A DNA stretch of 64,000 nt from CANMIH01 sp049116335 (lineage in GTDB: Bacteria > Pseudomonadota > Alphaproteobacteria > Rhodobacterales > Rhodobacteraceae). This document shows, piece by piece, positions 61,939 through 64,000 of this stretch. The position numbers and the translations under genes are program-made. The notes beneath the pieces are model-generated. The model was given only the letters and a program-made list of their open reading frames with translations. It ran no database searches and was not told where the DNA came from. Position 1 is the first letter of the stretch. Each line of letters opens with the position of its first letter. Where the stretch lies: positions 1-64,000 of the forward strand of contig JAGDYZ010000037.1 in assembly GCA_049116335.1 (NCBI GenBank). Direction: 5' to 3'.

Positions 61939-62765
61939 CGCTTGTCACCCTTGCTGATGTGCTTCAGCCTGCCCTGCGCGACGGATATGCCGTCGCGGGG
62001 CTTGTCACCCTAGGTTGGGAAGACATGCGTGCCTTTGTCACCGCCGCTGAGGCCGAAGGTTGCCCTGTGATCCTACAGGCCGGCCCTTCGTGCCGCGAAC
62101 ACACGCCTCTGCCCATCCTTGGAAAAATGTTCCAGCATCTGGCCGAAACGGCCTCGGTGCCCGTGGTCGCACATCTTGACCACGGCTATAGCGCCGAAGA
62201 GTGCCGCGTCGCCATCGACTGCGGGTTCACCTCGGTGATGTTTGACGGATCTCGTAAACCGCTTGCGCAGAATATTGAGGAAACGGCCGCCATAGCTGAA
62301 ATGGCCCATGCTGCGGGCGTGTCCTGTGAAGGTGAGATCGGTTTTGTTGGCTATTCCGGAGGCGAAAGTTCAGCTGGAACCGACCCAGATGAGGCTGCTC
62401 AGTTCGCACGAGACACAGGCGTCGACGCCATGGCGATCTCGGTTGGGAATGTGCACCTACAACAGGAGAAACAGGGCGGGCTAGATGAGCCCCGCATTCG
62501 AGCGATTGAAGCCGTTACTCAAGTCCCATTGGTCATACATGGCGGATCGGGGGTACCCATAGCGCAACGCAGATCGCTGGCTTTGGGGTCGAATGTCTGC
62601 AAATTCAATGTCGGGACAGAGCTGCGTCTCGCCTTTGGAGATGCGCTTCGCACGGCGGTCACACGCGACCCCGACAGGTTTGACCGTATTCAGATCCTCA
62701 AAGACACCCATGACCCTATGGTTGCTGCATGTCGTCAGGTCTTGCGGCCCTTGAAAAACCCCTAG
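61935..62765 (+). CDS. iolJ: Class II aldolase of the inositol pathway (IolJ-like)
   Basis: A 276-residue class II fructose-bisphosphate-aldolase-type enzyme. Seen: VVAHLDHGYSAEECRVAI (metal and catalytic residues, about 75-92), VMFDGSRKPLAQNIEET, GEIGFVGY, ISVGNVHL, and VIHGGSGVP (about 197-205) with KFNVGTELR. It would cleave the phosphorylated deoxy-keto-gluconate into dihydroxyacetone phosphate and malonate semialdehyde. Last gene of the operon, coupled to iolB by an ATGA overlap. No iolA (malonate semialdehyde dehydrogenase) is seen here. Confidence 0.85.
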   Translation: MTLVTLADVLQPALRDGYAVAGLVTLGWEDMRAFVTAAEAEGCPVILQAGPSCREHTPLPILGKMFQHLAETASVPVVAHLDHGYSAEECRVAIDCGFTSVMFDGSRKPLAQNIEETAAIAEMAHAAGVSCEGEIGFVGYSGGESSAGTDPDEAAQFARDTGVDAMAISVGNVHLQQEKQGGLDEPRIRAIEAVTQVPLVIHGGSGVPIAQRRSLALGSNVCKFNVGTELRLAFGDALRTAVTRDPDRFDRIQILKDTHDPMVAACRQVLRPLKNP

Positions 62766-63214
62766 GCTAACTCTCTGGATGTATTCACGGAATCCGTGCC
62801 TCACGTGCTGACCGAAAACGGAAAACAGCCAAATGGCGCCAGAAAAATTTTGCGATACCCCCTTTGCATCCCTCATCAGAAACCTTATGTGAGAGATGTT
62901 CCTTCGGGATCTATGGGCATAAACGCGCGTATAATAAACGGATCGGACCCGGGGGCGGTACCCGGCGTCTCCACCAATCATCCTTCGTTTGAGGATCATG
63001 GGGACGAAATAGGATCGACGAACGCGTAAAAACGTAGCTTTGCTTCGGTGAGATACCACCGTTATCGGTTCAGAAAGTACAATTGCAAACGACAATCGTG
63101 CTCCGGTAGCTCTGGCTGCGTAAGCAGTTCGAGAGATCGAAACTTAAGTCCTTTCGCCTAGCCGCGTGAGGCGGGGTTCGGAGGTACCTGGCAACAGAAA
63201 CCTCCACTTTCCCT
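62766..63214. other. Non-coding stretch between aldolase and halogenase genes
   Basis: These 449 nt separate two convergent genes. No gene is supported; a small 13-bp palindrome (CACGGA-A-TCCGTG) lies near 62786. No clear terminator is seen. Confidence 0.5.
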
Positions 63215-64000
63215 TTACAGCAATGCGGTTTCTGCTTGGTCATTTTGCGACATCATTGGCATCTCAAGTTGACCGCCGCGTTCCAGAGTGCGCCTTTCTC
63301 GGCTGCCTAACTCTCCGCGAATGTCGCGAAGCAAATGCCTGTGATCCGCGGATTTTTCGGCGATCGAAGCAAAATGGGCGCGACGGTTCGCAACGAATTC
63401 CCACCAGGCATCTTCGTCGAGATCCAAGACAGATCCGAAATTGGGCGCCGCATACCCCATCTCGTATACGCGTTTGCCGAGAAGCACGGTGTGATAGGTG
63501 TAAACAGAAAACAGCGAGCCATTCTTGAGATCGTAGTGCCCGGGAAGGACGTGACGCCAAAGCTCAAGGTTTTCGGCCAGTGTATCGGGAACTTCCAATT
63601 GCTCGCGCGCGTCGATCCAATAGTCGCTGTCCGTGCGGTTGTTCAACGTGTAGTGCAGACAAATGAAGTCACGCACCTCATCATAGAGGTTCTCCATCTG
63701 TTGATTGAACCTTTGGCGCAGAGGCGCAGCATAGCTGGTGTCTGGGAAATACGTGATCAGGAACCGCACAGCCATTTCGATCATGTGGATGGCCGTCGAT
63801 TCAAGCGGTTCAATGAACCCACCTGAGAGACCAACAGCAACACAGTTTTTCACCCAAAGTTTGCGATTGCGGCCAACCCGCATGGGGATAATCCGCGGTT
63901 CGGCATTCCGCCCAGCGGGACCTAACCATTTAAGGAATTCTTCCCGAGCCTGTTCGTCACTGCGGTGAGCACTCGAATAGACATATCCGGTACCGATGCG
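63215..64000 (-). CDS. Flavin-dependent tryptophan halogenase-like protein, N-terminus outside window
   Basis: The frame runs from the window edge to a TAA at 63215, giving 261 codons of the C-terminal part of a flavin-dependent halogenase. Seen: IGTGYVYSSAHRSDEQA at the start, KNCVAVGLSGGFIEPLESTAIH (the family GFxEPLExT), and an Asp/Trp-rich C-terminus (DEDAWWEFVANRR). These enzymes chlorinate or brominate tryptophan or indoles. It is transcribed towards the aldolase. The FAD-binding N-terminal region and the catalytic Lys lie outside the window, so activity cannot be judged. Confidence 0.88.
   Translation of the reverse strand, partial: RIGTGYVYSSAHRSDEQAREEFLKWLGPAGRNAEPRIIPMRVGRNRKLWVKNCVAVGLSGGFIEPLESTAIHMIEMAVRFLITYFPDTSYAAPLRQRFNQQMENLYDEVRDFICLHYTLNNRTDSDYWIDAREQLEVPDTLAENLELWRHVLPGHYDLKNGSLFSVYTYHTVLLGKRVYEMGYAAPNFGSVLDLDEDAWWEFVANRRAHFASIAEKSADHRHLLRDIRGELGSRERRTLERGGQLEMPMMSQNDQAETALL

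Noticed and set aside
1..64000. CRISPR arrays, tRNA or rRNA genes
   Set aside because: No regular repeat-spacer pattern and no tRNA-like cloverleaf or rRNA segment was recognised by eye; a covariance-model scan would settle this.

Overview
The window looks like a high-GC alphaproteobacterial replicon, most likely from the Roseobacter/Rhodobacteraceae group. Pointers are a DddP-like (DMSP lyase family) gene, TniQ remnants of a type I associate with Rhodobacteraceae elements, and an alphaproteobacterial-style LacI/ABC-transporter inositol locus. No 16S or other taxonomic marker is present, so this is inference.

Layout. (1) 1-0.6 kb: 3' part of a tyrosine recombinase. (2) 0.6-22.6 kb: accessory DNA bracketed by two broken TniQ-like remnants. 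It holds a GmrSD-type DUF262/HNH restriction protein (0.99-3.09 kb), then a compact two-promoter cluster (3.3-18.9 kb): SbcB-like exonuclease, DUF6508-like and HEPN proteins (-); a double-AAA ATPase and a WYL regulator (+); AddB-like and AddA-like nuclease/helicase plus a calcineurin-like phosphatase (-); a phosphatase-ADP-ribosylglycohydrolase fusion plus three small ORFs (+). Both divergent promoter regions carry the same 20-bp element (17/20 identical) and matching downstream spacing, so I treat the cluster as one co-regulated, possibly undescribed defence or DNA-processing system. (3) 19.2-21.8 kb: mobilisation module (MobC, relaxase with a nested out-of-frame gene, candidate oriT). (4) 22.9-39.3 kb: a tightly coupled four-gene DISARM-like operon: SNF2-type helicase, Eco57I/PglX-like adenine methyltransferase with an AT-rich swapped-looking C-terminus, a 2134-residue YprA/DrmA-type helicase carrying the MZB/DUF1998 domain and a Vsr-like nuclease domain, and a UvrD-like helicase with a RelE/ParE-like N-terminus. 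(5) 39.4-44.4 kb: plasmid-like genes: KfrA-like protein, an uncharacterised helical protein, a PD-(D/E)XK-like protein and a soluble FtsH-like AAA protease. (6) 44.45-45.07 kb: non-coding, repeat-rich junction.

(7) 45-49.8 kb: catabolic cluster with a LysR regulator diverging from a 2OG-Fe(II) oxygenase, a DddP-like M24 gene interrupted by an in-frame TGA, and a HutH-family lyase lacking the Ala-Ser-Gly triad that forms the MIO cofactor. (8) 50.1-50.6 kb: DUF1415 gene. (9) 50.7-62.8 kb: myo-inositol-type sugar catabolism. An ABC importer (binding protein, permease, ATPase) diverges from a LacI repressor; two Gfo/Idh/MocA dehydrogenases flank an IolE-like dehydratase; iolD, iolC, iolB and a class II aldolase follow on the opposite strand. 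Near-identical LacI-type palindromes sit in both divergent promoter regions, so one repressor probably controls the whole locus. (10) 63.2 kb-end: partial flavin-dependent tryptophan halogenase.

No tRNA, rRNA or CRISPR array was recognised. Domain calls come from reading motifs by eye, without database searches.
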